From: J054 sp965221985
Lineage (GTDB): Bacteria; Pseudomonadota; Gammaproteobacteria; Steroidobacterales; GCA-2729495
Direction: 5' to 3'
Assembly: GCA_965221985.1 (NCBI GenBank)
Contig: OZ244928.1
Span: 496,001 to 560,000 of the forward strand
Length of the DNA: 64,000 nt
Numbering within the stretch: position 1 is the first letter of the stretch; each line of letters opens with the position of its first letter. A program made the translations under genes and the position numbers. Below, one piece after another: positions 62,512-64,000 of this stretch. Below the pieces are notes generated by a model, which was given only the letters and a program-made list of their open reading frames with translations, did not search any database and was not told the origin of the DNA.

Positions 62512-63039
62512 GGACGAAGCGCCGCACTCGCACTTCTCCCTATACGGATGTGTTTTGATTGGCGATGCGGGTAGCACACGCGAAATCACCAGGCACTGAT
62601 AGATCGAGCCGACACCGTACTTTTCCAATCAGGCGGGAGCAATATGGTGCCCAATATGGTGCCGGTCATTAGTTTATTAGTTTTCCGGTTAATTCATCGG
62701 ATGTTGTGTTGCCCCAGCTTTACCCGCTCCGGCCACCCTAGAAAGCCTCAACTATCGGAACATTGCCGCCTTTGGCAATCTTTGCGACGAAAGGCGACGG
62801 ATGTTTCGCGGTTAAGTGAAAGATTTTTGGCACGGCACCAGCCAACCGTAACGACTGCTTCTATCCGAACATCCACGACAACCACCAGCAGCAAGTGCCC
62901 AAAAAACCGGAAAATGGGCGAGGCTAGGGCGGGTGTGCTGATAGCTGAACCGCAAATGGATGGAAGCCTCATGGTGTGAGCCTTCCGACTGGTAATGTGG
63001 CAGGGCGGACTTGGCTGCGGATCCCGATTTAGCACAACC
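62512..63039. other. 528 bases without a supported gene
   Basis: It contains the right copy of the 33-bp direct repeat (62652-62684) and a 12-bp tandem repeat (62640-62663). Several short frames on both strands show no family features. No RNA gene is seen. Confidence 0.5.
62640..62684 (+). repeat. 33-bp direct repeat, right copy, with a tandem 12-bp duplication
   Basis: CAATATGGTGCC occurs twice in a row at 62640-62651 and 62652-62663; the second opens the 33-bp repeat shared with 61486-61518. The left copy has the 12-mer only once. Confidence 0.9.
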
Positions 63040-63864
63040 ATGAAATATGCGATTGTAGATGGGCAACGCCGGGAGGCTCACCCGGATCTTTCAGGTAATT
63101 GCCCGGTTTGCCAACGCCCCATGGTGGCAAAGTGCGGAGAAATAAAAATCTGGCACTGGGCTCACCGCGGAAGAAGAACGTGTGATCCGTGGTGGGAGAA
63201 TGAAACCGAGTGGCACCGTGCTTGGAAAGGCCTGTTTCCCGACGACTGGCTAGAAGTCGTCCACAGATCGGAAAGCGGCGAGAAACACATCGCGGACGTG
63301 AAGACTGACCAAGGGTGGGTAGTAGAGTTCCAGCATTCCTACCTCAAACCCGAAGAGCGCCGCGCTCGAAATGCCTTTTACCCCAAGCTAGTCTGGGTTG
63401 TGGATGGCGCAAGGCGAAAGAGAGATAAACCGCAGTTCGATGAATCATTGAAAAAGGCGCTTCGCGTCAGCGAGCCGGAGGAACCGTCAGTAGTGCGTCT
63501 CCCTTTCCCCGACGACTGTTCGCTTCTTCGAGAATGGTCAGAATGCCGCGGTCCCGTTTTCTTCGATTTTGGCGAGGGAGATAACCCGCAAAAGGCTGCG
63601 CTGTGGTGCCTTTACCCAGCAGGCCTCAATCGCTACAGGCACGTCATACCCTTCCGGCGCCAGCCGTTTGCTGCACTTTTTAAGGGCGAGGCGTTCGAGA
63701 AAGAACTTGATGGACCCGGCCAAATTGTTTCGCGTGACCATTCACGCCGGCGGGCTGAGAAGCGGCAGCAAGCCGCTCGGCAACCGCAAATCCGCCGCCG
63801 CGGGAAACGCCCGGAGAGCTTTCAGCAATACTTAGCCCGAAAGAACCGTCGGAAACGCTTCTAG
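63040..63864 (+). CDS. CoiA-like protein with zinc finger and predicted nuclease domain
   Basis: The 274-residue protein starts MKYAIVDGQRREAHP. It then has a zinc-finger-like CPVCQRPM ... HWAHRGRR (Cys-x2-Cys, His-x2-His) and a restriction-like core: EWHRAWKGLF, HIADVKTDQGWVVEFQHS with the Asp and Glu-x-Gln pair. These are the features of CoiA-like competence proteins and related nucleases. The C-terminus is basic. ATG 63040 is preferred over 62995 because it gives the usual N-terminus. Its position beside restriction remnants and an SOS promoter suggests DNA handling, but the function is not established. Confidence 0.75.
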   Translation: MKYAIVDGQRREAHPDLSGNCPVCQRPMVAKCGEIKIWHWAHRGRRTCDPWWENETEWHRAWKGLFPDDWLEVVHRSESGEKHIADVKTDQGWVVEFQHSYLKPEERRARNAFYPKLVWVVDGARRKRDKPQFDESLKKALRVSEPEEPSVVRLPFPDDCSLLREWSECRGPVFFDFGEGDNPQKAALWCLYPAGLNRYRHVIPFRRQPFAALFKGEAFEKELDGPGQIVSRDHSRRRAEKRQQAARQPQIRRRGKRPESFQQYLARKNRRKRF

Positions 63865-63934
63865 GCAATATCGCAATATCAAGCCCAAGAACTCTGGCCC
63901 CCTCAAATACGGCCTTTCGATATCGATTAAATAC

Positions 63935-63979
63935 TTGATATACCAATCTTTTTCGCTATAATTCTGTATGTATATACAG
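63935..63979 (+). promoter_or_regulatory. SOS (LexA-type) promoter at the right edge
   Basis: TTGATA (63935-63940), a 16-base spacer and TATAAT (63957-63962) form a strong promoter. Directly behind it CTGTATGTATATACAG (63964-63979) fits the CTGT-N8-ACAG LexA box exactly, placed to block start-site access. The first ATG after it is at 63990, so the controlled gene lies outside the window. Confidence 0.85.
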
Positions 63980-64000
63980 TAATTAGAGCATGTCCATGTC

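Noticed and set aside
1..64000. tRNA, rRNA, CRISPR arrays, insertion sequences and prophage genes
   Set aside because: I looked for tRNA T-loop patterns, regularly spaced repeats, transposase and integrase motifs in the gene-free stretches and found none that I could support.

Overview
The window reads as chromosomal DNA of a heterotrophic, probably marine or aquatic gammaproteobacterium. Supporting signs are four TonB-dependent receptors, an energy-transducing TonB protein, lipobox lipoproteins, a PEP-CTERM-type C-terminus, an RND pump, Tat-type signals and an E. coli-like SOS box. I see no rRNA, tRNA, CRISPR array, transposase or integrase. The left edge cuts into a GDSL esterase gene. The right edge stops just after an SOS-type promoter whose gene lies outside.

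Left part (1-16.9 kb), mostly minus strand: a GDSL/PEP-CTERM esterase and a two-domain VOC protein (+); then a DUF4382/DUF5666-type lipoprotein, an M48 metalloprotease with TPRs, a membrane protein, two MFS transporters, a siderophore-type TonB receptor carrying a canonical EF-hand loop, ribF, an orphan nucleotidyltransferase, a second VOC protein and a TrpB2-type tryptophan synthase beta chain.

Middle plus-strand run (17.3-32.7 kb): an NmrA-like NAD(P)-binding protein, an aminotransferase with a Tat signal, a membrane protein, a nitrilase-fold protein that appears to lack its catalytic cysteine, a two-gene RND efflux pump translationally coupled to a second Tat-type PLP enzyme, pyrophosphatase, two paralogous secreted amidohydrolases (the first frameshifted by a perfect 35-bp tandem duplication), NnrS and a YdjM-type membrane protein.

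32.7-41.5 kb: an extensin-like protein, a methyltransferase coupled to a Gly/Met-rich membrane protein, and two small regulatory units with readable operators. One is PadR with a membrane partner, divergent from a TonB protein. The other is a TetR regulator, divergent from a crotonase and next to a TauD-type dioxygenase and a TonB receptor, with related palindromes in front of tetR and tauD. 41.7-49.3 kb holds the MoxR-DUF58-DUF4350-DUF4129 cluster, with RDD and SpoIIM-like genes converging on it.

49.6-60.9 kb looks like an uptake and catabolic region for an unidentified, possibly amide- or nitrile-containing, substrate: two TonB receptors, an intact-triad nitrilase divergent from a TetR regulator, an operon of lipoprotein (one heme-binding motif plus FG-GAP repeats), SDR and MFS, and a divergent luciferase-like oxidoreductase. 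60.9-64.0 kb is a decayed accessory stretch with fragments of a Fic protein, a DUF3592-like protein and a type I restriction subunit, a 33-bp direct repeat 1.17 kb apart, two very small membrane genes, a CoiA-like putative nuclease, and the SOS promoter at the edge.
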